A DNA stretch of 64,000 nucleotides from Carettochelys insculpta. Lineage: Eukaryota; Chordata; Testudines; Carettochelyidae. A model generated the notes under the pieces. That model was not told the DNA's origin, ran no database searches, and saw only the letters and a list, made by a program, of their open reading frames with translations. The translations under genes and the position numbers were made by a program. This document shows positions 12,805-22,937 of this stretch, in pieces. Location: contig NC_134138.1 of the NCBI RefSeq assembly GCF_033958435.1, positions 205,849,298-205,913,297 of the forward strand, in the 5' to 3' direction. Position 1 is the stretch's first letter, and the number at the start of each line of letters is the position of its first letter.

Positions 12805-14255
12805 ATGGACCTCCAGCAGCAGCTGGAAGCCCTACAAGCTGCCTCCCGCAGAGCAGATGCCCTTCTAGATGCTGCCTGGGCAGCCGCCCAGAAGCTTCTG
12901 GAATGGGAGCCCTCCCCAGGAGCACCAGGAGAGGCCCCCAACCATCGGGCCCTCCTCACCCTCCCTCGCCAACTCTGGAACTACCCCTCCAGCACCGAGT
13001 GGTGGGAGCACCTGGTTATGGGGGAATGAAATGATGACCAGTGGCTGCAGAACTTCCGCATGAGCCGGCAGACCTACATGGAGCTCTGCCAGTGGCTCAC
13101 CCCCGCAGTCAGGCACCAGGACACCCGCATGTGGCGCACCCTCCCCGTGGAGAAGAGGGTCGCAATAGCTGTCTGGAAGCTGGCCACTCCAGACAGCTAC
13201 CGCTCCATGGGACAGCAGTTTGGAGTGGGAAAGGCCACAGTCGGGGCTGTCCTCATGGAGGTAAGGAAGCCTGGGGCTGAACTCCCTGCTGGGGAGGGGG
13301 GCCTGGGTGAGGAGGGCCTCAGGAGAGGGGCTGGGTGAGGGGGGCCTGGGTGAGGGGGTCACACTCTGCAAACCCTCACAGGCACCCGTGTTCCCTCCCC
13401 ACAGGTGGTGCGTGCACTCAATGCCCTGCTGCTGAAGAGGGTCGTCCGAGTTGGGGACCTGGACATGGCCGTCAAGGGATTCGCTGCCATGGGATTCCCC
13501 AACTGCTTCAGAGCCCTTGATGGGACCCACATCCCCATCCGTGCCCCAGATCACAGTGGTGGCCGCTATGTCAACAGGAAGGGCTACCACTCTGTGGTCC
13601 TGCAGGCCATGGTCGACAGCCGTGGCTGCTTCCAGGACATCTACGTGGGCTGGCCCAGCTCTACCCATGATGCCCGCGTTTTCCGGTATTCAGGACTATG
13701 CCGCCGACTGCAAGTGGGGACCTACATCCCCCAGAGGGAGATCCCTCTGGGGGATACCACCACCGTACCCCTCTGCCTTGTGGCGGATGCGGCATACTCC
13801 CTCCAGCCCTGGCTAATGCGGCCCTATACAGGCCACCTCTCTGACAGCCAAGAGCGCTACAACGCCCGCCTCAACCATGCCCAACGAGTGGTCGAGTGAG
13901 CCTTTGGGCGCCTGAAAGGCCGCTGGCATTGCCTCCTGGCATGCCTAGACCTGGGCCTCCCAAACATCCCACAGGTTGTGGGTGCCTGCTGCACACTCCA
14001 CAGCCTGGTGGAAAGCAAGGGGAAGCCTTCGTACAGGGCTGGGCACAGGAGGCAGCAACAGCCTACCCCCAGCCAGCCGCCGCCCCGAGCCGCCAGGCCC
14101 ACCAGGATGGGGTCCGGGTCTGGGAGGCCCTAAGGGAGTACTTTCACCAGGGGCCCAGTGAGCGACCCCCCCACCGGCCATCCCTGCACCCCGCCCCAGC
14201 ACCCACACCTCACCCTCACCAAAAGCACATGGGACACAGGTTTTGGGAAAAATAA
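12805..14255 (+). pseudogene. Harbinger DDE transposase (HARBI1-like), broken
   Basis: This is the catalytic gene of the element at 12442-16417, related to vertebrate HARBI1. Exon 1 runs from ATG 12805 to 13260 and exon 2 starts at 13405; the 144-bp GT-AG intron (GTAAGG...CCCCACAG) is phase 0. The N-terminal region (MDLQQQLEALQ) is followed by an HTH-like segment (MSRQTYMELCQWL... KATVGAVLMEV). The catalytic core has the first D in ALDGTHIPIRAPDH, the second D in VADAAYSLQPWLM and the third acidic residue E in RVVE. There are three lesions. An in-frame TGA at 13027-13029 stands before DDQWLQ. Another TGA at 13897-13899, directly after RVVE, probably arose from CGA by CpG decay. A one-base loss near 14020 means the tail (GEAFVQGWAQEA) continues in another frame. 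An AATAAA signal lies at 14251. Confidence 0.92.
13261..13404 (+). other. Intron of the Harbinger transposase
   Basis: The donor is GAG|GTAAGG and the acceptor CCCTCCCCACAG|GTGGTG. Its 144 bp keep the frame, and the transposase reading resumes directly with VVRALNALLL. The second Harbinger copy near 40.8 kb has an intron at the same place in the protein, which supports the call. Confidence 0.85.
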
Positions 14256-14397
14256 AACTGTCATTATTTACAAGAAAAACAAAAATGTCACCTCTTTTTG
14301 GCAAATAAATAATAATATTAGCAAAAAGAACAGATTAATAAAAATAATAACTATGTACAAGTGGGGACATCCCTACAAACTATAATGGGGGGGTAAA

Positions 14398-16004
14398 CTA
14401 TAAATAACTGTACACAAGGGTGGGGACAACTATGTACAGGGGGGAGATGTGGGCAGGCCACCCATCGGCCCATCGTTCTGGGGCGGGGGTGGAAGGGCGC
14501 GACCCCCACCGTGTCTGGCTGGCCGGTCCCCCTCTCAGCTGGGGTCCCTGGCGAGGCTGGCTGGGGGCCAGGAGCACGGGGAGGGATGGCCGAGGTGGGT
14601 CCACGGCCCTGGGTGGCTCCTGCTCTGAGGAGCTGATGGGTGGGGCAGCAGGTGGGACGACAGCAGGCGGGACATCAGCGGGTGGGATATCAGCAGGCGG
14701 GGCGGTGGGGAGGGCAGGACAGAGGACATCGGGGCGGGGAGGCAGACGGGCCACCAGTTCCTCAAGGGTATCGGCCACCCGGTTAAAGGTGGCCATGAAC
14801 TCGCGCCAGGCCTCCCGGCGCCAGGCAGCCTCCCGCTCCTCGAATTGGAGCCTGCGCTCCATGAGGTCTGCCTGGCGCCGCAGGGCGGCAGCCACCTCCA
14901 GGTAATAGGTGGTGGTGGTGCGGCGGTGTCGTCCCCGGGAGTGGACCTGGACTGGGGCAGGCGGTGTCCCCGACAGCTGGTGCTCCAGTGGTCTGGGAGG
15001 GCTGTCGGGAACGACGGACGGTGCGGCTGCAGAAATAGGGGGAAAGGGGGAAGGGAGGCTATGAGTACCCAGCTTTGACCCGTGGCCCACCCCCCATTCC
15101 CCCCAAGGGCCTGTGTCCCCGCCCCATCCATCCCCCATTGGTGCGTGCAGTGATCCTGTGGGTGGCCCCCTCCAGTGGTCCTCCCCTCTCCCCTCCCACC
15201 GGGGGTGGGGCACGACACTGTCCATGGGTGGAGGTGCTGCTGGGCACTGGTGGCTGTGGCACCGTCCCTGTGCTGTGGATTGCCAGGGCCATGTCAGGCT
15301 GGGGTGTTGTGGGGATGTGAGGGGCCCCGGTCAAGTGGTGCCCCTGCCCCATGCTCAGGGGTCTGAGCCCTGTGGGGTACGTACCTGATGGTGCACTGCC
15401 AGGATCAGGAGATGCCCATGAGGCAGACACCCAGCTGGAGCTGCAGGATGGCACATCCAGCATCAGCTCCCCCTCCTCACTGGACCACTCCGTGGCTGGG
15501 GTGGAGGGTCCCGGCTGTAGGCGTGGGGGGGGCAGGGCTGGCCTCCGGTCCTGACCCTGTCTCCGAGGCCGGCTGGGGCTCGTTGGCCGTGGTGTGAAGG
15601 GTGGCTGGCGGGGAGGAGGTGCCCTGGGGACCCAGGATAGCCCTGAGCTCCCGGTAATAGGGGCAAGCAGCGGGGGCAGCCCCAGATCGGCTGACCGAGT
15701 CCCAGGCCCGGGCGTAACCCTGCTGCAACTCCTTGACCTTGCTCCTGACATGGTCAGGACTGCGGGCAGGGTGACCCCGGGCAGCCAGGCCCTCGGCCAG
15801 CTGGGCGAACGCCTCCGCAGTCCGCCACTTGCTCCCCATGATGTGCAGCACCTCCTCTTCACCCCAGGGCCCCAGCAGGTCACGGAGCTCAGGGTCTGTC
15901 CAGGAGGGGCCCCGCTTCCTACCCTGCCGACTGGAGGCCTGGGAGCCCTGGGATGGCCCAGAGGGGGAGCTCTAGGGGCGCTCGTGAGGCTGGCTGGCTG
16001 CCAT
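14398..16004 (-). pseudogene. Harbinger Myb/SANT-like accessory gene, broken
   Basis: This is the second gene of the Harbinger element, convergent with the transposase. Exon 1 starts at ATG 16004 (MAASQPHERP) and ends at 15385 (donor ATCAG|GTACGT). Exon 2 starts at 15026 after acceptor TTTCTGCAG and runs to about 14398. After a basic N-terminus (QGRKRGPSWTDPEL) comes a Myb/SANT-like trihelix: WRTAEAFAQLAEGLAARG, then RSPDHVRSKVKELQQGYARA. An acidic stretch SSEEGELMLD precedes the intron, and exon 2 carries a coiled-coil-like region (AAALRRQADLMERRLQFEE) and a proline-rich tail. In this superfamily such proteins bind the element's ends and bring the transposase to the nucleus; that role is inferred here. 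Lesions are an in-frame TAG at 15974-15972 and a frameshift in the G-run near 15520. Confidence 0.85.
15027..15384 (-). other. Intron of the Harbinger Myb-like gene
   Basis: On the minus strand the donor reads CATCAG|GTACGTACC and the acceptor CCCTATTTCTGCAG|CCGCAC. The acidic region before it and the coiled-coil region after it fit the usual two-part layout of these proteins. Confidence 0.65.
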
Positions 16005-16473
16005 GATGTCCCTCTGGCAGTGCAGGGATACCACGTGGCAGGGCTGCTGCGTGCACGCTGCCAGCTTCCTGCTACAGGGTTTCTGAGTCCCTGTGGCTTT
16101 AAGAGCCGCTGAGTGCAGAACCATAGAGCCCCGCAAGGGCTGGACAGAGCATCTCAACCCCTCAGCTGATTGCCACCATGGAGGACTCTGCTATTTTGAA
16201 GTAGCGGGATGCGGATCGCCTACACACACCCTACTTCAACGTTCAACATCAAAGTAGGGCACTATTCCCATCTTCTGACGGGAATAACTATTTCGACGTC
16301 TCGCCGCTTAACGTTGATTTCAACGTTGAAATAGCACCCGGAGCGTGTAGACGCGACAGCTGCTATTTCGACGTTGTGCAGGCTACTTCGAAGTAGCCAG
16401 CTAGTATAGACGTAGCCAAGATGGCAGGCCGTCCCTCCAGCAGCTGGTCCTATATTTATTTAAGACTTTAGAT

Positions 16474-17565
16474 CAGCGGTTCCCAACTTTTTTGAGACAA
16501 CTTATTTTGACAATTCAGTAAGATTCTGTAACGTAAGGCAATTCAAAACCGGGTGGTGGGGGAGGGAAGGTCTGGTGGGAGAGAGGAGTGAAGAGGTTCT
16601 CCCCTGGGAAAATTTTTTTATAAATCTTCATTCTGTACCAAGAGGCAGGTATATATAAATGCTGGTGGCCCTGTGTGTGCAGGTACAGGGTGTGTGAAAG
16701 TAGGGCACTGTAGAGGAGCAGGGTGTGGAGAAGTGGGGCAGTGAGCCAGGACGAGGTGTGCGGAAGTGGGGTGATGTGCAGGGGCAGCGTGTGCTGGTGG
16801 CACTGTGCATCAGGACTGGTGTGTGTAGTGGTGCTGTGTGTAGGAGCAGTGTATGTGTCTGTGTCAGCACTGCTAATGCTGTGCACAGGGTGTGATGGTG
16901 CTACTGGTACTGTGTGCAGGTGCAGGGGCGAGTGTGATGTTGTGTGCAGGCGCAGGGTCTTTCGAGGTGGTGCTGCAGGCCAGGCATCTGTGGTAGTCCT
17001 GTGTGGACGCATGATCAGGGAGTGTGGGTGGTGCTGTGTGCAGGGGATGTGGGTGTGTGGTGCTGTGTGCAGGGGCATGGTGATTGGAGGTGGCATTTAA
17101 ACCCCTATGCAGCCCCGGACTGCCCCCCTGCCCCCAGACTTAAAGCCCTCTCAGCCTCAAACTGCCCCCCCACCTACCTTGCATGAGCTCCACTCATTGC
17201 CACTGCTGACCCCCTCTGCTCCTTCACCAGGCCCCCACCACCACCCCCTCTGCATAGTTCCCCTCAGTTCTCCTACTCCCTTCCCTCACCTGCAGTGTGA
17301 GGAGTTCCCTGCCCTGCCATGTTGAAATGGGGCTCAATTTAATTGGTTTAATGGATGAATCCCTCCTGTCAGCCATTAAGCCAAGCTCCACAGGGCAGGG
17401 CAGGGCACGGACTGGGAGCTGGAGGAGGAGTCAGGTGGCAACATCCAGAGCTGCAAATGGCTCCTTAAAGAGCCACATGTGTCTCGGAGCCACCAAGCTA
17501 GCGACCCTTAGCAAATGTAGTGGCGACCTATGTTTGGATCGGGATCCATAGGTTGGGAATTGCTG
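16474..17565. mobile_element. hAT element with minisatellite interior
   Basis: TIRs are CAGCGGTTCCCAACTTTTT on the left and GGTTGGGAATTGCTG on the right. A perfect 8-bp target duplication CTTTAGAT flanks it (16466-16473 and 17566-17573). The interior from about 16660 to 17090 is an irregular GTG/CAGG-rich minisatellite, followed by a CCCC-rich stretch. No transposase is present. It sits only 56 bp from the right end of the Harbinger element. Confidence 0.9.
16660..17090. repeat. GTGTG/GCAGGG-rich minisatellite
   Basis: Loosely repeated units of the type GTGTGCAGGGGCAGTGTGTG, about 20-40 bp and much diverged, fill the middle of the hAT element. ORFs across it are by-products of the repeat. 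Confidence 0.6.
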
Positions 17566-17789
17566 CTTTAGATAGTAAAGGTAAAGCTATGAAGACCATG
17601 GATGCCTTTATTAACAGTCAGTGACAAATGAGGGTGCTCAACAGTTCAACACTTCTTGATGACATTATTTACACCCTTTTAGAAAAGGCATTTGAAAAGA
17701 GGTTGTGTTTTGCTTTGAGCAATCTGCAAGTAAATGGCAGCCCCAGATAGAGGATATCACAACTCTTTGGCCATATACTTATATAGTTA

Positions 17790-18218
17790 GGCCGTGGCTA
17801 CACTAGCCCCTCATCTTTCGAAAGGGGTATGCTAATGAGCCACTTTGGCAGACGCTAATGTGGCGCTACCATGAATATGCAGTGCCTCATTAGCATAATG
17901 GCAGCTGCGCATGTTTCGAAAGTGCCACTTTCGAAACACATGCTGCTTTTGTAGACAGGGGCCTTTCGAAAGGATCCCCTGGATTTCAAAAGCCCCTTCT
18001 TCCCAAAACCAAATGGGAAGAAGGGGCTTTTGAAGTCCAGGTGGGGGTCATTTAGAAAGGCCCCTGTCTACACAAGCAGCATGCATTTTGAAAGCGGCAC
18101 TTTCAAAATGCACTTGCGGCTGCCATTATGCTAATGAGGCACTGCATATTAATGGCACACCTCATTAGCATCTGCCGAATTGGCTCATTAGCATACCCCT
18201 TTCGAAAGGCAGGGGCTA
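17790..18218. mobile_element. Palindromic Harbinger MITE
   Basis: It begins GGCCGTGGCTACACTAGCCC and is one long imperfect hairpin. The two arms carry CTTTCGAAAGG and GCTAATGAG motifs and meet near 18005, where CCCCTTCTTCCC faces GGGAAGAAGGGG. The last bases of the right arm (GGGGCTAATG) are decayed. The end resembles that of the Harbinger element at 12442, which suggests cross-mobilisation. Confidence 0.8.
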
Positions 18219-18536
18219 ATGTTGTGAATGCTATTTCTAAAAGCCTATCTGAAGCAGCAGAGAAGCAGAAAAGCAGCTCTGACTTGTGAAATGATGCAGA
18301 GAAAACAGCACAAATAACATCAATACAGTAGGTCTTCTGCATAACTCATTGCTTTTGAATAATATGATGTTTAAACATTGCAGCACTGTACTGATCATTA
18401 AACATGTTAAGATATTGTAAGTGCATACATAAATAAAATAAATGGTAGTATGTAAACCTGAAAAAACATTTTCTTCTGGGAGATCACAGTTTATAGTGTG
18501 CACAATTTGATGAAACTCAACACTGTAGAACTCATT

Positions 18537-19053
18537 GGCTATGGTTACACTATCAAGTTATGCCAGAAAAACCCCGGTTTTGTCTACAAAACTCGTGGAA
18601 CATGCACACACAAAATACATTTTGTTGAAAGTATCTGGACAAAACACAGCACTTTTGCCAGCAGTGTTCTGCCTCAAAGCTTTGAGGCATAATGCTGCTG
18701 TCGACAGATTCTTTCGACAGAAAAGCTGTGTGGCCGTTCTGGAGGCAGGGTTTCTCTCAACAGACAGGGCATCCGCAACAACAGGCAGCCCTGTCTTCTG
18801 TGTTTCCGGGTGCCTGTTTTGTTGAAAGTCTGGTGGCTGCACTCTGTTAACAGTATCAGAGGGGTAGCCGTGTTAGTCTGGATCCGTAACAGCAACGAAG
18901 GGTCCTGTGGCACCTTATAGACTAACAGAAAAGTTTTGAGCACGAGCTTTCGTGAGCACAGACTCACTTCATCAGATGTTAACAGAAGTTTTGTTGGGAA
19001 ATCTCTCCCGACAGTGACTTCTGTTGACAGAGCTCTGTAGTGTAACCGTAGCC
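18537..19053. mobile_element. Harbinger-like MITE (TGTCGACAG family)
   Basis: TIRs are GGCTATGGTTACACTA (left) and TAGTGTAACCGTAGCC (right), flanked by a 3-bp duplication ATT on both sides (18534-18536 and 19054-19056). The interior repeats TTCTGTCGACAG-like motifs and the palindrome CAAAGCTTTG. A Penelope 3'-end fragment is nested at 18854-18976. Relatives lie at 51478 and 54709. Confidence 0.85.
18854..18976 (-). mobile_element. Short Penelope-like 3'-end insertion
   Basis: This 123-bp insert starts TATCAGAGGGGTAGCCGTG and ends CACTTCATCAGA. It is bounded by the 9-bp duplication TGTTAACAG (18845-18853 and 18977-18985). Its terminal GTAGCC...GTTAGTCT and its GAGCTTTCGTG segment match the 3' ends of the longer Penelope-like copies at 43.2 and 60.1 kb, so I read it as a strongly 5'-truncated, minus-oriented copy. 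A SINE derived from the same tail is the alternative. Confidence 0.7.
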
Positions 19054-19056
19054 ATT

Positions 19057-19672
19057 CAGTATCTTGCTTCCAGAGGGTATAAGTCAGGCAAAAATTATCA
19101 GCATGCACTTGAAAAATTGAAGAAGTGAGGGTATTATGTCAGAGTTTATTTTCAATACAGGTTTATGTTAAAAGTGAACCTAGTGCATTTTGTTATCTCG
19201 TCACTAGTCATCATGGCCGCTGCCATCATTCAGAACTTATTATTTATATATTCTTTAATATGATGGTATTCAGTAGATCTAGGCATGCTGAGGATTATTC
19301 CAATGACAGTTGTAGCTGAGTTTTCAGTACTTATTACAGGGCAGGTTTTAGGCCTCTCCAAGGCAACTGTAATCTCCTTTAACCAATTAGTAAATGCTCC
19401 ATATGAGAGACCCAGGAAATGCCATGTTTATTTAATGAAGAGTTACTTGTAAAGGTCCTTGGAACTATCCTGCTAAGACACTAATGAATCCCATCTGAAA
19501 GGAACCAGGATCTATTCATGAAGTTAAACTGTGTACAACTTATAGCCAGTAGAACTAGGCTGCCAGAGAAGACAAATCCAGTCACTTTTCCTGGTAAAGT
19601 GTAAGATTACCGTGGTCTTATAGGAGGATTTTTTTAAAGGCAGTCAGAACTTCAGACCCTGAAATAGAGGCA
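19057..19672. other. Non-coding stretch
   Basis: I see no gene or bounded repeat here; the base composition is ordinary and AT-rich. Confidence 0.5.
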
Positions 19673-19878
19673 CCTGGAAAATCAGGCATAAGGGGCTGGC
19701 AACAGAGGGGCTTTTTGCCAGCAGAGGCAAGTCCACACAGCCTCTTTACTGCTGGCACCTTCCCTCTGCCAAGAGCGAGCTCTCGTGCAGCTATGCTAAT
19801 GAGCAGTGGGACCATGCTAATGAGTAGACATTTGCAATTGCGAGGCTGCCTGGAGAGAGGCTCCCTGTAGACCCAGCC
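19673..19878. mobile_element. Half of a Harbinger-like MITE (right arm)
   Basis: The sequence starts near the loop region of the family seen complete at 37038-37405 (CTGGAAAATCAGGCATAAGGGG) and runs outward through GCTAATGAG motifs to the end CTGTAGACCCAGCC. The left arm is absent. Confidence 0.6.
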
Positions 19879-19879
19879 C

Positions 19880-20226
19880 ATGAATACCCAGGCCATCCCT
19901 GACAGATGCTTGTCTAACCTGTTCTTAAAACCTCTAGTGACAGGGAACCCACAACATCCATTGGAAGCCTCTTCCACTGCTTAACTCTCCTTATCATTAA
20001 AAAGATTTTCCTAATGTCTAACCTAGAGCTCCCTTGTTTCAGATTATATGCAGTACTTGTACTCCTATCTTCAGTGACCATGAACGACAATAGATCACCA
20101 TCCTTTTTATAATAGCCTTTAATATATTTGAAGAATGTTTTCAAGACCCCTCCCCCAGTTTTCTTTTGTCAAGACTAAACATGCCTATTTTTTAAAAACT
20201 TTCTTCATAGGTCAAGTTTTCTAAAT
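19880..20226 (-). mobile_element. CR1-type LINE fragment
   Basis: On the minus strand this matches the 3'-proximal part of sauropsid CR1 LINEs (AGGTTTTAAGAACAGG, CCAATGGATGTTGTGGGTTC). It is a 5'-truncated, decayed copy with no open frame. Confidence 0.65.
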
Positions 20227-20757
20227 CATACATTGAGGCCCAGACTTTCAAGGGTATTTAGGTTCCTACTTCCCATGACTAGTTACCACAGCACCTTTGA
20301 GCACATGGGTCTGGGAATATTGGCATTACTTCAGTGTATCTATTTATCATGCATAGAGTTAACCACATGCATAAATTTTTGCAGAATTGAAGCTTGAGCA
20401 GTGATATCATCTCTTGATAACCTAATAAGCCAAAATTACAAAGACCATGAATCCTCGTGTTTATCAGTCCTCGTGTTCCACGTACATAAACCATGGGAAA
20501 TACTACTATAGTACCATTATTACTAATTCAGGCTTCTCTACTCCAACAGGCTTCTCTAGTCCAGCATTGTTGGTGACTCTGTGGGTGCTCCAGGACTGAA
20601 AGACTCATGGGGAAAGCTGGGTTGGGGCCAGAAGTGTTGTGGGACCAGGGAAGAGTGGAACTGGCAAGGGGCTAGAAGAGCAATGTCCAGCAGCAGGGAT
20701 TGCAGGGGCCGGCATTGCCCTACATTGATCTGGCAAATTCTCTAGTTTGGACCACTC

Positions 20758-20925
20758 AGGTCCAGTGTTCCTTCTATTTTTTTCCGTCCATGGGCAGAAT
20801 AAATTTTGTTAGATACATGCATGAGTGTGCACCGCCAGTAGAAACATATGCTGCTGGCTGTAGGTGCTGTGGGTGCCATGCTAATCAGCTGGGTGGCACA
20901 TGACTCTCTTCTGGGCTTACAGGTA
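20758..20925 (+). repeat. Dispersed repeat, AGTGTTCCTTCTATTTTTTTCC family
   Basis: The start CAGTGTTCCTTCTATTTTTT, then TTTTGTTAGATACATGCATG, GTGCACCGCCAGTAGAAAC and a GCTAATCAGCTGGG tail recur at about 21945-22130 (reverse complement) and 49105-49265. The three copies define a family of about 170 bp; its class is not recognised. Confidence 0.65.
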
Positions 20926-21009
20926 ACGCTGGTCATATCCCTGGTGGTGCTGGTCCAGGGAGATTCAACCTGTAATTACCCTGCTGCATGAAGCATCTAG
21001 AGATCTCTA

Positions 21010-21332
21010 AAGAGGGTGGTCTAAAGAGGATGGAGAGAAACTGTTCTCAGTGGTGGCAGATGGCAGAACAAGGAGTTATGGTCTGAAGTTACAGAAGGAC
21101 AGGAGTAGGCTGGATATTAGGAAGAACTACTTTCACAAAGTGGATGGTGAAGCAACGGAATGCATTGCCTAGAGAGGTGGTGTAATCCCCATCCCTAAAG
21201 GTTTTTAAGTCCCGGCTTAACACAGTCTTGGCTGGGATGACTTAGTTGTGGTTGATCCTGTTTGAAGCAGGAGACTGGACGCTATGACCTCTTGAGGTTC
21301 CTTCCAACCCTGTGATTCTATGATTCTATGAT
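21010..21332 (+). mobile_element. CR1 LINE 3' end
   Basis: This is the classical CR1 3' end: GGCTGGATATTAGGAAGAAC, then GTTTTTAAGTCCCGGC, ending in GATTCTATGATTCTATGATC, the tandem octamer terminus of CR1. It is heavily 5'-truncated, and the 3' end points right. Confidence 0.85.
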
Positions 21333-21944
21333 CTATGGATGAAAGGCAATAGCATAGCTTTTACAAGATGATCACTGTTAACTGAGATTAGAAGGAATTT
21401 CCCCAATCAGAGTGTGGTGAAATATGAGGGCATTTCCATCTTCCTTTGAATCAGTGGGCATTAGCACCCACTCGAGAAGGTGGGGCATGGGGCTAGATGA
21501 ATAGCTGTTCTGGTGTGGTAATAACTATGGGACAGATCATCTGACCAACATGACTTTTACTGCGCGACCAATCTGTGCAGATTCCCTCCTTTCCATACAC
21601 AGGAGGCTGTGAATCATCACCATGCTGGTTTTGTTCGATAGCCTGAGGAAGTCAGTGTTGTCTCTGTGTTGGTGAGGAATTTGAGTAATCACTTCTACAT
21701 TAGCCATACTGAATTTGTAAAAGATGTGCGGAGACAGAATCTTCATGAGGTGGACTATCACCTCCTAGAAATCCTTATTATCCATGACATTAGGGAGCAG
21801 AACTGCTGCCACATTTGAGGATGGGGCTGGCCGAATGGAATAACCGGAGGAAAACCCAATGAGGGGTTCCTGGAGGGGCAGATTGAGGCCAAATCTCTGA
21901 GGGCCTCTGAGGCTGGAATACTGGGTAAGCAGGGTTCCCTATGA
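21333..21944. other. Unassigned stretch
   Basis: No gene or element was recognised. A 74-codon minus-strand frame at 21537-21761 has no motif I know. Confidence 0.4.
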
Positions 21945-22130
21945 GCTGAATGCTTGGGTGGCCACCCAGGAAAGAGTCAAATGCTGCCCAGCTGATCAGC
22001 AGTGCACTCGCAGCCCCTAGAGCCTGCAGCATATTCCTACTGGTGAGTCACATCCACACTTACCTCTGTTCACATAACAAAATTTATTTTACACCTGGAT
22101 GGAAAAAATTAGAGGGACCATTGGTTGTGA
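21945..22130 (-). repeat. Dispersed repeat, AGTGTTCC family (reverse)
   Basis: Reverse-complement relative of 20758-20925: CAGCTGATCAGCAGTGCACTC, CACATAACAAAATTTATT and GATGGAAAAAATTAGAGGG appear in the mirrored order. Confidence 0.6.
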
Positions 22131-22555
22131 TCCATGAGAAATGACCATGGAGTAAATGAAAAGAAGAAAGTTAGGGACGTACAGTCGAACTGCTTATTAG
22201 CAACCCCTTGGCTGCCAGGAAAATGTTGCTATTACCCAGCAGTTGCCAATGAGTGGAAGGCAAGTTTGTGGGGCTGCAGCCAGGGAAGGAAGTGCTGTAA
22301 TATATCTTCCCTGGCTGCATTCGCACAAACCCGCCTCTGAGCAGGGCTGCATGGTACCTCTCCCAGTGCTCAGGGCTCAGCATGTTCCAGAGCTTCCTTC
22401 TTTGGGGGAGAAGCCCTCACCCCCCACAGGGTGCAGCCTGGAGAGCACAGGGAGACAGAGAGTGAAGCTGCAGCACGTGTGTGACAGCCCCGCTCTCCAC
22501 TACTGCTCTTCTCACAGCTTCCCCTCCCAGCCCACCTGGGTGGCCCCTGAATAAG

Positions 22556-22749
22556 GGTTCTTTCAAAAACGGGGTTTAGTTTCGAAAGAGCCACGTCTAC
22601 ACTGCTTTTTTTTTTTGAAGGAATCTCTTTTGAAAAGAGATTATGCAAATGAAGCATGAAATATGTAAATCTGGGCCTCATATGCATTTTTGATTGCCCT
22701 CATTTGCATTCCTCTTTTGAAAGAGGAATGCAAGTGTAGATATAACCAA
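22556..22749. mobile_element. Half of a palindromic Harbinger-like MITE (right arm)
   Basis: It matches the right half of the complete element at 25305-25716, beginning close to that element's centre and ending GAATGCAAGTGTAGATATAACC. CTCTTTTGAAA and ATTATGCAAATGA motifs are in the same order. The left arm is missing. Confidence 0.65.
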
Positions 22750-22937
22750 AATGCATTTTGACATAGCACTTAGCTATTTTGAAATACAGTGTCTACACAC
22801 ATAGGGCCTATTTCAAAATAAGCCAATTGCTGTTTCAAAATTATTTCAAAATAGCGGTTGGGTTGTGCAGACACTAGGATAGTTATTTTGAAATAACAGG
22901 TGTTATTTTGAAATAACTTTGCTGTGTAGACCTACCC
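22750..22937. mobile_element. Harbinger MITE, TTATTTTGAAATAA family
   Basis: It ends TTTGCTGTGTAGACCTACCC and is filled with TTATTTCAAAATAA-type inverted motifs. The terminus resembles those at 33646 and 41858, the second Harbinger family in this window. The left end is not clear. Confidence 0.6.

Larger units (their letters stand above)
12442..16417. mobile_element. PIF/Harbinger transposon, near full length
   Basis: Left TIR GGCTGTGTCTACACTAG begins at 12442. The right end reads CTAGTATAGACGTAGCC and stops at 16417. Both are flanked by the direct repeat AAG (12439-12441 and 16418-16420), the 3-bp target duplication expected of the superfamily. Sub-terminal regions are packed with TTCGAAGTAG-like motifs. 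Inside are two convergent two-exon genes: a DDE transposase on plus and a Myb/SANT-like protein on minus. This two-gene plan is characteristic of PIF/Harbinger. Both genes are broken, so the copy should be inactive. Confidence 0.93.

Noticed and set aside
14420..14905. 161-codon plus-strand ORF
   Set aside because: Antisense shadow of exon 2 of the Harbinger Myb-like gene.
16515..17100. 193-codon minus-strand ORF rich in His, Thr and Pro
   Set aside because: It is the translation of the minisatellite inside the hAT element at 16474-17565.
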